Positions 16,506 to 26,308 of a stretch of DNA of 64,000 nt are shown here, piece after piece. The stretch's first letter is position 1. Each line of letters starts with the position of its first letter. A program made the translations under genes and the position numbers. The notes below the pieces were generated by a model that worked only from the letters and a program-made list of their open reading frames with translations, searched no databases and was not told the DNA's origin. Source of the stretch: UBA4744 sp963717135. GTDB lineage: Bacteria; Actinomycetota; Acidimicrobiia; Spongiisociales; UBA4744. Location of the stretch: contig CAVQVN010000009.1 in NCBI GenBank assembly GCA_963717135.1, forward strand, positions 1,488,001 through 1,552,000. Reading direction: 5' to 3'.

Positions 16506-17510
16506 ATGGCTTCTATGAACCGGCGCACTCGGGAGATTCGGGAGCGGGAAGAGCGTGATCTTCTGTCTCCTGCTGCCAGCTTGTCGACTAATACCAAGGG
16601 GCGAGAGCATCCTGAAGAACCGGATCGCTACCGGACCGCTTTCGAGCGGGACCGCGACCGGATACTGCATTCGAAAGCATTCCGGCGGCTCAAGCACAAG
16701 ACCCAGGTGTTCATCAATCCCGATGGTGACCACTTCGTCACCCGCCTCACCCATACCCTGCAGGTGACCCAGATCGGCCGGGCGATGGCTGCCTCCCTGG
16801 GCCTCAATGAGGCCCTGACCGAAGCGATCTGCCTGGGCCACGACGTCGGTCACTCCCCCTTCGGGCACACCGGCGAGGAAGCCCTTACTCCCTATGTGGA
16901 AGAAGGCGAATGGTTGCACTCGGTACAGAGCGTTCGGGTGTTCCAGATCCTCGAACCGCTCAACCTCACCTGGGAGGTTCTCGACGGAATCCGGGCCCAT
17001 TCCTGGAAGATCGATCCACCGCCCAATACCCCGGAGGGTTTCCTCTGCCGCTACGCCGACCGCATCGCCTACCTGACCCACGATGTCGAGGATGCCCTCC
17101 GGGCCGGGGTGTTATCCCACGGGGACATCCCGCGCGGGGCTCTGGCGGCCTTTGGTGAGCCGGGCACCGAGTGGATCGCCGCCATGATCGACGCCGTCAT
17201 CGACGAGTCGCTGGAACAAGGGCGGGTGGCCATGCGCCCCGAAGTTCAGGAGGAGATGAACGAGTTCCGGGACTTCATGTTCCGACGGGTCTACTTGCGG
17301 GAGGAATCCCGACCTCAACAGCAGCGCGCCATTGCCGTCATCCGCGACCTGGTCGATCACTTCATCGAACATCCCGACCAGATCCGCGACACCTACCGCC
17401 ATGACGACACCAGTCCCGTGGGACAAGCCATCGACTACGTGTCCGGCATGACGGACCGATATGCCCTCCGAGTTCACGACCGCCTCTTCCGCCCGGAAGG
17501 AATCGATTAG
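16506..17510 (+). CDS. dgt: Deoxyguanosinetriphosphate triphosphohydrolase-like protein
   Basis: A 334-residue HD-domain dNTP triphosphohydrolase that cleaves dGTP (or other dNTPs) to the nucleoside and tripolyphosphate. Metal ligands are visible: His in TRLTHTLQVTQIGR, HD in CLGHDVGHSPFGHTGEEAL, and the distal Asp in YADRIAYLTHDVEDAL. The N-terminal RDRILHSKAFRRLKHKTQVF block is diagnostic. In many actinobacteria this gene precedes dnaG; here it does not. No Shine-Dalgarno sequence is apparent, and the start could be the second ATG at 16515. Confidence 0.94.
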   Translation: MASMNRRTREIREREERDLLSPAASLSTNTKGREHPEEPDRYRTAFERDRDRILHSKAFRRLKHKTQVFINPDGDHFVTRLTHTLQVTQIGRAMAASLGLNEALTEAICLGHDVGHSPFGHTGEEALTPYVEEGEWLHSVQSVRVFQILEPLNLTWEVLDGIRAHSWKIDPPPNTPEGFLCRYADRIAYLTHDVEDALRAGVLSHGDIPRGALAAFGEPGTEWIAAMIDAVIDESLEQGRVAMRPEVQEEMNEFRDFMFRRVYLREESRPQQQRAIAVIRDLVDHFIEHPDQIRDTYRHDDTSPVGQAIDYVSGMTDRYALRVHDRLFRPEGID

Positions 17511-17515
17511 ATCCG

Positions 17516-17566
17516 TTCTTGCGTCAATCCGATCGCCCACAAGCCCGAAATTGACGCAAGTTCGAG
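17516..17566. repeat. GCGTCAAT inverted repeat, copy 1
   Basis: The left arm CTTGCGTCAAT and right arm ATTGACGCAAG pair perfectly around a loop of about 21 bases, with outer GTTC/GAAC. It ends about 60 bp upstream of the next start codon. Related repeats lie at 20108-20161 and 45199-45252. Confidence 0.75.
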
Positions 17567-17626
17567 AACACGGCCCCGGACCACACCCCGGTTCGCCCGG
17601 CTAGCCTCGGGAGCGGAGGTGACCGC

Positions 17627-18250
17627 ATGCATCTATCGAGCAGCAGCTTGTCGGACGGCCAGGCGATCCCGGGAGATTTCGCCTTCTGTATCCCCGATCC
17701 GGACACCCACGCCACTTTCGCTCCCAACCGCAGTCCGGCCCTGAGGTGGAGTGAGGTCCCGGAGGGAACCCGCACCTTTGTGCTGGTTTGTCACGATCCG
17801 GACGTCCCGACCAAACCCGACGACGTCAACCAGGAAGGGCGGGAGGTTCCTTCCGACCTCCCTCGCACCGACTTCTACCACTGGGTGCTGGTCGACCTGC
17901 CCGCGCACTTGAGGTACGTCGTCGACGGTGAGTTCTCCAACGGTGTGGCCGAGCGCGGCAAGCCGCCATCCGGGCCGTACGGTGCGCGCCCCGGTGTCAA
18001 CAACTACACCGATTGGTTCTCCGGTGATCCCACGATGGAAGGCACCTACTACGGGTACGACGGTCCTTGCCCGCCGTGGAACGACTCTCTGGTACACCAC
18101 TACGTGTTCACGGTCTACGCCACCGACCTGGGTCGCTGTCCGGTCGAGGGGGCCTTCGGCGGCCCCGACGTCCTGGCCGCCATCGACGGCCACATCCTCG
18201 CCCAAGCGTCGATCACGGGGACCTACACGTTGAACCCAAGGCTTCGATAG
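17627..18250 (+). CDS. YbhB/YbcL-family (PEBP, Raf-kinase-inhibitor-like) protein
   Basis: A 207-residue phosphatidylethanolamine-binding-protein fold. Signatures visible are NRSPALRWSEVPEGTRTFVLVCHDPD, FYHWVLVDLP and a conserved GPCPPWNDSLVHHYVFTVYA block, which build the anion-binding pocket. It is some 40 residues longer than E. coli YbhB because of loops near residues 65-80 and 105-140. GGAGG precedes ATG. No signal peptide is evident, so it is probably cytosolic. The physiological ligand is unknown. Confidence 0.9.
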   Translation: MHLSSSSLSDGQAIPGDFAFCIPDPDTHATFAPNRSPALRWSEVPEGTRTFVLVCHDPDVPTKPDDVNQEGREVPSDLPRTDFYHWVLVDLPAHLRYVVDGEFSNGVAERGKPPSGPYGARPGVNNYTDWFSGDPTMEGTYYGYDGPCPPWNDSLVHHYVFTVYATDLGRCPVEGAFGGPDVLAAIDGHILAQASITGTYTLNPRLR

Positions 18251-18257
18251 CTGCGTG

Positions 18258-18460
18258 GGGTCAGGAAACAGTCCCCCTTCAGGGGGAAAGTACCGCAGCG
18301 GCGTAGCCGCTGGGGTAGGGGGTGCCGCCCACCAAACGAAACTCTTTGGGAGAGGGGGAGGGGGGTCACGCCGCGCCGCGATACCGTCTGGCTTTCGCTC
18401 GACCCTCCCCTGTCTCGCCCTTCAGGCGAGCCTTCCCCTCCCTTGCGGGGAGGGGTCTAC
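18258..18460. repeat. C-rich palindromic element, copy 4 (long composite)
   Basis: About 200 bp filling a convergent gap. The first part (CCCCCTTCAGGGGGAAAGTA, then CCGCAGCGGCGTAGCCGC) matches copy 3. The middle contains ACCGTCTGGCTTTCGCTCGA, the reverse complement of the core of copies 1 and 2. The end has further G/C palindromes (CCCCTCCCTTGCGGGGAGGGG). It may be two elements inserted next to each other. Confidence 0.75.
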
Positions 18461-19398
18461 GCCAGCACTTCGTCGATTCGGTCGAGCACATCTTCGGGTA
18501 GATCGACTCCGGCGGCTCCCAGGCTCTCTTCGATCTGTGCCGGCTTGGTCGCTCCGGTGATCGCACAGCTCATCTGTGAATCTCGCAACACCCAGGCCAG
18601 CGCCAGCTGGGTCCTCGACAGACCCAGCCCGTCGGCGACCTCCTTCAAAGCCCGCACCTTGGCCTGGTTGGCTTCGCTGAAGAAGTAGCCGCGCATCTCT
18701 TCGTCTTCCGAGAGGCGGGCGCCTGCCGGCAACCCGTCGTCGTATTTGCCGGTCAGCATCCCCATCGCCAGGGGGCTCCATACCACCAACCCCATGTCGA
18801 ATCGTTTGGCTTCTCGAAGGATGCGCTTTTCGACTCGTTCCCGATAGAGCATCGAATACTGCGGCTGTTCGACCACCGGAGGGTGCAACCCGTTGGCCGT
18901 GGCAAAGACAGTGGCTTCGGCCAAGCGGGAGGCCGGCCATTCCGACGTGCCCCAGTAGAGGATCTTCCCCTCGTCGACCAGGCCGCTGAATGAGGTAACG
19001 ATCTCCTCCATCGGCACCTCATGGTCGTAGCGGTGGGCGAAGAACAGATCGACATAATCCGTGTTGAAGCGACGCAGGCTCTTGTGAATCGACTCCCGGA
19101 TGTGCTTGCGGGACAGGCCCCGGTCGTTGACGTCTTTCGACATCGGCCAGTAGGCCTTGGTGGACAGCACCAGGGTTTGGCGGGGATAGTCGGCGAGGAT
19201 CTCCCCCATGATCTCCTCGGCCTTGCCGTACGCGTAGATATCGGCGTTGTCGAAGAAATTGACCCCACCGTCGTAGGCGATCTTGACGATCTCGGCAATC
19301 ACCTCTTTGTCGTGAACGGTGTCGCCGTAGGTGACCCAGGCCCCCAGCCCGATCTCGGACACCTTGATTCCCCATTTGCCCAGATAGCGGTATCGCAT
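18457..19398 (-). CDS. Aldo/keto reductase (Kv-beta/YghZ-like)
   Basis: A 313-residue NADPH-dependent oxidoreductase with TIM-barrel fold. The catalytic tetrad is readable: Asp and Tyr in FFDNADIYAYGKAE, Lys in LSTKAYW, His in FFAHRYD. The C-terminal cofactor segment AITGATKPAQIEESLGA is present. ATG 19398 has AGGAGG; the longer frame upstream overlaps the nitroreductase and lacks family similarity. It follows the nitroreductase by 8 bp, so the two form a small redox operon. Confidence 0.92.
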   Translation of the reverse strand: MRYRYLGKWGIKVSEIGLGAWVTYGDTVHDKEVIAEIVKIAYDGGVNFFDNADIYAYGKAEEIMGEILADYPRQTLVLSTKAYWPMSKDVNDRGLSRKHIRESIHKSLRRFNTDYVDLFFAHRYDHEVPMEEIVTSFSGLVDEGKILYWGTSEWPASRLAEATVFATANGLHPPVVEQPQYSMLYRERVEKRILREAKRFDMGLVVWSPLAMGMLTGKYDDGLPAGARLSEDEEMRGYFFSEANQAKVRALKEVADGLGLSRTQLALAWVLRDSQMSCAITGATKPAQIEESLGAAGVDLPEDVLDRIDEVLA

Positions 19399-19406
19399 TT
19401 TCCTCC

Positions 19407-20075
19407 TCAGTCTTTTCCGTAACCTTCCGGCTCCAACCACAGCGGCTGGTCGATCGTCCAGTCCGGCCGGTTGCCCCACTGTTCCGAGAAGACAACTTCA
19501 TTGGCCGGGCGGCGCCGAGCCGTGCCCCACCGTCCCAAGGGGTAACCCGCGGAGACGGCCGCACTGTTGGTCCACCCCTTGCCGGCCGGCACCCCTAACA
19601 CTTCGAAGACTTCGTCGCTCTTGAACCAACCGGCGATGGTGGTGAGACAGGTGCCGATGCCCAAACCGTGGGCGGCCAGCATCATGTTCCACACGCCCGG
19701 GTAGACCGACGCTCCGGACGGATCGTTGCGGCTGAAGACGAACACCCAGAGGGGCACCTTTTCGAAGTTCTCGGCCAGCCAGGCGCTGGAACTCTGAATC
19801 GCCAGCGCCTGCTTGTTCCCCTGTTTCTCGGCGCGCTCGAAGGCCTTCCGGTAGACGGTTTCCTGAAGAGTCTTCCAGCCTTCCCGGTAGAGCTCCCCCA
19901 GCGAGACCTTGAGCGCCGGGTCGGTGACGGTGATGAACCGCCAGTTCTGCGAGTTGCCACCCGAGGGAGCCCGGATGGCGGCATCCAGCATGGCTTTGAC
20001 TGCGTCTTCGGGGATGGGATCGGGTTTGACCCGCCGCATGGCCCTGGTCGTGTAAAGGGCTTCGTTGAGTTCCAT
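19407..20075 (-). CDS. Nitroreductase-family FMN oxidoreductase
   Basis: A 222-residue flavoprotein of the nitroreductase superfamily: the FMN-binding LYTTRAMRRVKPDPIPEDAV and IRAPSGGNSQNWRFITV at the N-terminus, and AAHGLGIGTCLTT in the second half. I use ATG 20075 because homology begins there, though no good ribosome-binding site precedes it; a TTG at 20102 is possible. It is transcribed divergently from the dodecin gene, with an inverted repeat between them. Confidence 0.88.
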   Translation of the reverse strand: MELNEALYTTRAMRRVKPDPIPEDAVKAMLDAAIRAPSGGNSQNWRFITVTDPALKVSLGELYREGWKTLQETVYRKAFERAEKQGNKQALAIQSSSAWLAENFEKVPLWVFVFSRNDPSGASVYPGVWNMMLAAHGLGIGTCLTTIAGWFKSDEVFEVLGVPAGKGWTNSAAVSAGYPLGRWGTARRRPANEVVFSEQWGNRPDWTIDQPLWLEPEGYGKD

Positions 20076-20107
20076 GGGAAGAGGGTAGAGGTTTCGCGCC
20101 AAGCCGT

Positions 20108-20161
20108 TTCCGTTCCTGCGTCAATCTCGCACGAATAGCGCCCCAGATTGACGCCGGAACG
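20108..20161. repeat. GCGTCAAT inverted repeat, copy 2 (divergent promoter region)
   Basis: Arms CGTTCCTGCGTCAATCT and AGATTGACGCCGGAACG (17 bp, one mismatch) flank a loop of about 17 bases. The element lies 33 bp from the nitroreductase start and about 42 bp from the dodecin start, occupying the whole divergent intergenic core. It could be an operator or a transcript hairpin. Confidence 0.75.
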
Positions 20162-20202
20162 AGGAATTAGGCTTGTCCGGTACGCCAGGAAAGGAAAGCC
20201 AA

Positions 20203-20421
20203 ATGGGTGAGTACGTGTCTAAGGGGGCCATCAAGGTCCTGGAGATCATCGGAATCTCCGAACAAAGCTTCGACGATGCGGTCTCTCAGGCTGTTGCCAA
20301 AGCCGCCGAGACCATCGATGGGATCTCCGGCGTGGAAGTGATCAGCCAGACCGCCCGGGTCAAGGACGGCAAGGTCACCCAATACCACGCCACCGTCAAA
20401 CTGGCATTCGCCGTCAAGTAA
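20203..20421 (+). CDS. Dodecin family flavin-binding protein
   Basis: A 72-residue dodecin, which forms a hollow dodecamer that stores flavin or FMN. The family pattern KVLEIIGISEQSFDDAVSQA, AVAKAAETIDGISGVEV and VKDGKVTQYHATVKLAFAV is complete. I start at ATG 20203 (MGEYVSKGAI), which has AGGAAAGG upstream. It is divergent from an FMN-dependent nitroreductase, so both flavin genes may share control through the inverted repeat between them. Confidence 0.95.
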   Translation: MGEYVSKGAIKVLEIIGISEQSFDDAVSQAVAKAAETIDGISGVEVISQTARVKDGKVTQYHATVKLAFAVK

Positions 20422-20427
20422 GAAACG

Positions 20428-20457
20428 GGAATGGGCCCCCAGCCGGGGGCCCATTCC
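20428..20457. terminator. Bidirectional terminator between dodecin and nuclease
   Basis: A perfect 13-bp GC-rich stem (GGAATGGGCCCCC and its complement) with an AGCC loop lies between the convergent dodecin and nuclease genes. Only short T tracts follow (TTTTCT about 15 bases on). Confidence 0.85.
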
Positions 20458-20482
20458 TCCCCTGTAAGACCTGTTTTCTAAC

Positions 20483-21722
20483 CTACCTGACGTTCACGTC
20501 GATCCACACGAGCCGATGATCCGAACTCGGGAACGGGAACGTCCCGACGAGCGGGAACAACGGGTCGGTACTCAGCGGCCAGAACACGCCTGAGTCCACG
20601 ATCTTCATGTTCTTGCGTGGCAGGACGTAGTCGGCCCGCAAGTTGCCCGGGCGTAGAAGTCGGCGGGGCGAGGCACTCGAAGTCCGCGGTGTCGAAGGCC
20701 GGATCACTCAGGTGGGTGAGTTGGCACGCCCCCTGCAGCGCGTCCTGCTCGCGGCCACCCACACTCGACGGCGTCATCTTCGTGTTCACCTTCGGATGAT
20801 CCAGCAACTGCTGGATCGCCCCCGGGATGCTATCCCCGTCGAGCGGATCCGAGTTCTGGTCACCGGCTATTACGAACCGGTCATTTCCGGAGAGCCCCCC
20901 GTAGACGCCGTTGTCGTCGTAGATGTATCCGCTCCGTCCCGGGTGGACGTAGTCCGCCCAGAACCGGATCTCGTCGAAGTTACGGGTGCCGTTGCGATCC
21001 TCCGGACCGTCAAACACAGGTGGAGTCGGGTGACTGACCAGGAAGTGCACAGTCTGTTTGCCGATCTCGATCGGCACATCCCAATGGCTCTTGGAGGAGA
21101 GCCGGAACGAGTCCAACTCAGGGCCGGGGGTGTACCAGGGTGTGCCCGACGGATCCATGGGCAGCAGGGCGCCGGGCATGTCCTTCCACTTGAACAACTG
21201 GAACGTGCGAACGTTGTCGTAGTCGATCGGGTACATCGACAAAACCGCCATACCGTACTGACCGGGGAAGAACCCGAAGCCGTACGAGTCGTTTGGCACG
21301 AAGTCCCCGGCGGCGCCGCTGTTGTCATAGTCGAAACCGGAGTAGATACCGGTGTTGGACGGTGCGATGTACGTATACGGGTAGACAATCGGGGCGGCGC
21401 TGCCGTGCGCCACGGACAGGTAGTTGGTCTGGAAGTAGGCCAGAGCGGCCGGGTCGTAGTCGAATTCATTGATCAGCAACACGTCCGGCCGGGTCCGCTG
21501 GATGATCTCGGCGATCACATCCGGTTGCGCACTCCCCGGCGCCGACAACTCGGCGGCAAGGTCACCGGCGTTGTTGCGGTTGAGTGAGGCGTTGAACGTT
21601 GCGAACCGCACCTCCTGAGGCTGACCGGCTTTGGCGGGCGGTGCGGCCATTGCCGCGGCCGGGAGGACCGCCATGGCCAGAGCCGCGACGGTCACGAGAG
21701 TAAGGAATTGTCTCCACTTCAT
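20483..21722 (-). CDS. Secreted endonuclease/exonuclease/phosphatase-fold protein (one frameshift)
   Basis: A secreted DNase-I-like protein of about 410 residues. ATG 21722 has an AGGAG site and starts a classical signal peptide (MKWRQFLTLVTVAALAMA, AAAMAAP). Catalytic-type blocks: VRFATFNASLNR, VLLINEFDYDP, FLVSHPTPPVFDG, RFVIAGDQNSDPLDG. The frame breaks near 20650: the true end (LRADYVLPRKNMKIVD to SSDHRLVWIDVNVR) is read in another frame and supplies the conserved SDHR His. One extra base in the GGGCAAC run explains it. The DNA is probably intact in the organism, given the error density of the region. Confidence 0.8.
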
Positions 21723-21744
21723 GCTTCTGCTCCTCACTTGCACG

Positions 21745-21778
21745 TAGGGCGGCTGGGTCCGAAGACCCAACCGCCCTA
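21745..21778 (-). terminator. UUCG-capped hairpin between the two nuclease genes
   Basis: On the minus strand a 15-bp GC-rich stem ending GGTC-UUCG-GACC separates the two nuclease genes. A C(UUCG)G tetraloop is exceptionally stable, so it should terminate or protect the upstream message. One G-U type mismatch is present. Confidence 0.75.
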
Positions 21779-21795
21779 CCGCGTCAATCAGTGCG

Positions 21796-24700
21796 TTATT
21801 GGGCCTTGATGGCCTCCTGCCAGGCCTTCTTGTAGTCGAGAACCGCCTTGGCGTAGTCGCCGTCGGCGATGCTGGCGGCCGCATCGGCTATACGATCCCA
21901 CGCGTTCTGGATCCGACCCTCGTTGCCGCCCGCATCGATGGCATCGAGGAGCTGCTTCAGGGCGAGTTGGCGGTCGGCCGTCATGATCGAGTCAATGGCC
22001 GATTGGACGTCGACCGTCTTCACCTTCATGAGCTCCTGAACAGCCTGATGCTCCCGGTCGAATACCTTGCCACCGTCCTTCGGATCGAGCGCTGAGTCAC
22101 CGTCCCACCAGTCGAGATTCAGACTCTGGTCGATCCGGTCGATGGCATTTTGCACGAATTTGTCGTCGTTCTTGTTCCCGGTCGGGAATAGCAACGACAA
22201 CTCATCGCGTGTTATCTCCTTCAGGTTCATCGCCGACAGATCAAGCCCAACAATGACCGGATCGTGATCCGATGACCGATAGGCGTCCGGCGCGTAGATC
22301 GCATCCTGATTTGGCCCCTTGAACGACGTGTCGTAGTCGATCAGATCGGGTTCGTCGGCGTTGATATGCCACACCGTCGTTCCCGTCACCAAGGGTGCCA
22401 AGGACGCATTGGCCAACCCGTAATCGAGATAGCCGGTCTGTCCGTCGAATACGTACGAGTAGGCCGCCTCACCCAGGTAGTCGAAGATGAGATCCTGGTA
22501 TCCGGCACTGGTGAGGACGTCGATCGGATCTTCCTTGTCATAGGAGTTGAGATCCCCGATGATCAGAAAGTCCGAGTCACCGCTACCGGTTGGATCACCG
22601 GCCAGCCAATCGACCAATGCTTCGGCAGCCGCCTTCCTAGTCAGGTTGCAGTTGCCCGCTCCGTCGCCGGTGTCGGGATCATCGACATCGTCACAGGGCG
22701 AACCTTTCGATTTCAGGTGATTGACCGCCACGGTGAAGACGCCGCAAGGTGTCATTCTCTTCGAACGTCTGCGCCAGTGCTGGTCGGTTCTTCTCGTCGT
22801 TGAAACGTGGTGTCCACAGACGAATCGAGCACCGCGTAGTCACCAACTGGTGTCACCGAAGCCGGTTTGTAGATGAATGCCTGACGGATGGCATCGGTAC
22901 CGATCGCTCCGGTCGCAACGTAGTCGTAGGTCCCCGCTCCCACAGCATCGTTCAGACCCGCCACGAGATCGGCGGTAGGACCGTCACCGACATTGTTTTC
23001 AATCTCGATCAGACCGACAACGTCGGCGTCGATCGCCACCAGCGCAGCGATGATCTTGTCGCGCTGACGGGTGAATTCGTTCGCATCGTCGGCGCCGCGG
23101 CATTCCTGATCTCCCGCCGGGCCACAGATGTCGTTGACACCGTCGTCCAAGGTGGTGAAGTAGTTCAACACGTTGAACGTGGCCACCTTCAAGGAGCCAC
23201 CAACCGAGTCCGGCGAAGCTGTCCTCGGGTTAGCGTTGGTGTAGTCGGCACCTTTCGTGGGTTGAATCCGGTACAAACCGAACGCGTAGTCCATGACACC
23301 GGTCACATCGGCGACCGTGTCGCCGCCCCGGAACAGGTTGGTCAGATCGAAGACGCTGCCGTTCGGATGAATCGCCGGATCCGGATTCTGATTGGTCCGC
23401 CCGTCATCGAGCGTGATCCGGTCGAGCAGATACGTTCGCAGCTTCCGTCGATCGCCGCCGCCCCGGTTCGACCTCGGCCGTCGGCGTCAGGTTCCTTCGC
23501 GAGGTCAGCACAATCTCACCGAATCGATCAAAGTTGAAGTACTCCGATATGACCAGCGGTTGCGGGAAGGTGACCAGCATGCCTTCGTAGGGCTCGAAGT
23601 CATCGACGTTGGTAACCGGCAGCGACAGGACAGTCGGAGCGACACTGCCCGTGCCGCACGACCAGATCTGGCCGGCGGTGATTTCGGTCAAACCGTTGTA
23701 CTCGGAGACCGCTCCGCGCACCCGCACCGCATGTCCGACGCTGACGTCTATGCCACCCGGCGCGTACACAAATACCCCGTCCGAGGTGGTCGCGTCCCCG
23801 TCACCGTTCGAATCTTGAACGTGGAAGCCGTTCAGGTCCCCGTTGTCAGGTCGAGCCATTGTTCTGGAAGTCACCGACTACGACGCCTTCGATGGCCACC
23901 TCGGTGCCGACCAACGGACTGGCGGCGCCATTGCCCTGGACGTCGTAGATCGCCGTGTAGGGGTCTCCACACGCTTCAGGCGGTGCTACATAGACCTCAT
24001 TCGGCTCTCCGGGCGTGTTATAGGCCTCACCAAGACCGATAGACCCAACGAATCCTGGAATGCCGGCCAGGTCGAAGTCGTTGCGAACCCAGTCCGTAGC
24101 CGCACCCGTGTCGAAACCATCTGGTATGCGAGATGCGCCACCCGGAGCAAAGCTGCTGACCCCGTCGTAATTGGGACCGAGGGCAGGCACGCCGTAGGTG
24201 AGATCGCCTGCTCCGCCATCGTTGACGGCCACGGCATCGGTCACTTCACTCCACGGCAGCGTGTCGAACGTGCCGTCATTGTTGGTGTCGAGGTCGTCGT
24301 TGAGCGCTGCCGGTGAAGTCCTTGACGAGCAGCAGCGTGATCGTGCCGTTCTCGAGAGCGTTGGCCGGCAAGTTGACCAGATAGAATCCGCCCGAATTCG
24401 TGGTCCCGAGACTGATGACCTCGTCGATGATGCCGGCGCCCGTTGTGTCGCCTTCGATCTCGAGCACGGTGTAGGCCGCGATAGTCGGTATCGGGCAATC
24501 CGAAGATCTCGACGTACTCGACATCTGTACCGGTCGTGCTCGCCGAGAATTCGTTGATGACGGGATCGGCCGGCCCGCCGTTGCAGCTGGCGACGTGGGC
24601 TCCGAGGCCGTCGAAGGTGTTCGTTGCATAACCGGCCCACTCAACCGATGGGTCAAAGACGTTGCTCTCATCAGGCATCGCCAACACATACATCCGACAT

Positions 24701-25191
24701 CCTGCGCAACGTGTTGTCCTGTGTGCTGGCCAAATCACTTCCCCATTCGGAGCCGGGGTCGACAGCCGAATCTGACCGATCACGTCGATGAGGGTGGTGC
24801 CTTTGCGAAGCGCCACTGCGTCGTCTCCGTTGAACCATCCCGCACCTTCGTCTGGTCCGCCTGGGCAAGGATGGCTGGATCGGCCGGGATTGAGCAAGTA
24901 CATAGACGTCGCCATCCGCTACCGACCCCGTCAGGTTGATGGGGTGAGCAAACCGTGCTGGTGCCGCTCAACTGGAACGACATCGACGATGCTTGTAGCC
25001 TGACCGCCGCCAAGTCGACTGCTGCACCTGTTCCGTTGTATATCTCGAGTGCTTTGTTGTTCGAACTCCCCTCGATGTACTCAGAGATAAGCAGATCCGT
25101 CGTGGCCGCCCCCGCCGGCAGCAGCCGCCATCGGCAACAAAGCCGCCAGCATTCCGAATACCAATAGCAACGCAAGTCTTGTGCGTTTCAC
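21796..25191 (-). pseudogene. ExeM/NucH-like extracellular nuclease with lamin-tail domains, multiply frameshifted
   Basis: One gene of about 1,130 codons is spread over all three frames. It starts at GTG 25191 behind AGGAGG with a signal peptide (KRTRLALLLVFGMLAALLP). In order come a lamin-tail-like domain (LLISEYIEGSSNNKALEIYN), a second one (VINEFSASTTGTDVEYVEIF), an OB-like segment with DLNGFHVQDSNGDGD, a DNase-I-like nuclease domain (VATFNVLNYF, VGLIEIENN, VNHLKSKGS, FLIIGDLNSYDKEDP, YRSSDHDPVIVGL) and a helical C-terminal tail. I count about ten frame changes, mostly +1. Every catalytic block survives, so sequencing error is likelier than genuine decay. Confidence 0.75.
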
Positions 25192-25449
25192 ATCATCCTC
25201 CTGTGTTTCCGATCTCCCATTTACCGCAAAACAAAACGGCCCACGCCTTGGGGCATGAACCGTTGAAATGAACTGGTTGTAGTGCAGAACCTGGCACTCG
25301 GTGCTCCATCGAGAAACACCCGAACGCCAGCGGCACTTGTTCTCATCGCGAGCAATATGCTCCCCTTCGCAATCCCAGCCCGAACGACCACCCTAGCCAA
25401 TCTCCAACCACCCTGGGTAGGGCGCTCTCGAGTCCCCTACCATGCCGCC
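25192..25449. other. Divergent intergenic region (258 bp)
   Basis: This gap separates the divergent nuclease and crotonase genes. It is locally AT-richer (CCGCAAAACAAAACGG near 25222) and presumably holds both promoters. I see no repeat element, RNA gene or clear -10/-35 pair in it. Confidence 0.4.
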
Positions 25450-26267
25450 ATGGACTTCTCATCCGACGTCATCACCATCGAAAAGAACGGGCACATCGCC
25501 ACGGTCTGGCTGAACCGGCCCGGACAAGCTCAACGCCATGAACCTGCCCATGTGGGACGACCTTCCCCGGGCCATGGACCTCCTCGGGACCGACCCCGAA
25601 CATCCGGGTCGTGATCATCGCCGGCAAGGGCCGGGCGTTCACCGCCGGGATCGACCTCCAGGCGCTGGCCATGGTCGGGAGCCGGCATCGAAGGCAACTC
25701 CGAGGTGGCCAAACGCCAGGCGCTCTACCGCCAGATCAAGAAGATGCAGCACACGATGACCTCGATCGCCGACTGCCCCAAGCCGGTCATCGCCGCCGTG
25801 CACGGCTACTGCATCGGGGCAGGCGTCGATCTGATCACCGCCTGCGACATCCGCCTGGCATCGGACCGGACGCCACGTTCTCGGTCCGGGAGACCCGGAT
25901 CGGCATGGTGGCCGACGTCGGGACGATGCAGCGCCTACCGAAGGTGATCGCCCCCGGCTACGTCGCCGAACTGGCCTTCACCGGCAAGGACATCTCGGCC
26001 AAGCGCGCCAAGGAGATCGGTCTCGTCAACGACATCCACGAAGACGTCCACCAGGCCGCTCTCGATCTGGCCACCGAGATCGCAGCCAACTCTCCCCTGG
26101 CTGTCCAGGGCGCCAAGGCCGTCCTCAAGGCCGGTCAGAACCGGTCGATCGAAGAAGCCCTCGACTACATGGCAGTGTGGAACGCCGCCTTCCTGCAATC
26201 GAACGACCTCCAAGAAGCCATGCTCGCCCATCTTGAAAAACGTCCGCCTGAGTTCACCGGCGAGTAG
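25450..26267 (+). pseudogene. Enoyl-CoA hydratase/isomerase (crotonase) family, frameshifted
   Basis: Reading across frames gives a normal crotonase of about 270 residues: HIATVWLNRP, LNAMNLPMWDDL, IRVVIIAGKGRAFTAGIDLQ (first oxyanion-hole strand), KPVIAAVHGYCIGAGVDLIT (second), then TFSVRETRIGMVADVGTMQR and an intact C-terminal half from about 25880. Three single-base insertions (near 25527, 25596, 25681) and one two-base insertion (near 25865) account for the breaks. All are insertion-type, as in the neighbouring nuclease. The substrate is unknown; GAGVD and the Asp/Glu positions fit a dienoyl-CoA isomerase or hydratase. Confidence 0.75.
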
Positions 26268-26308
26268 CCACCCCCGGTAGGGTTAGACGGAACGGGAGGA
26301 CGGATCCG

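Noticed and set aside
20643..21587. Plus-strand 314-codon open frame opposite the secreted nuclease
   Set aside because: Val/Arg-rich antisense shadow of a gene with clear signal peptide and catalytic motifs.
21781..21796. A fourth GCGTCAAT inverted repeat
   Set aside because: Only one arm is present, next to a nuclease stop codon; no pairing partner.
23800..23830. GTTCGAATC resembling a tRNA T-loop
   Set aside because: Lies within the nuclease coding region, and no acceptor or anticodon stems fold around it.
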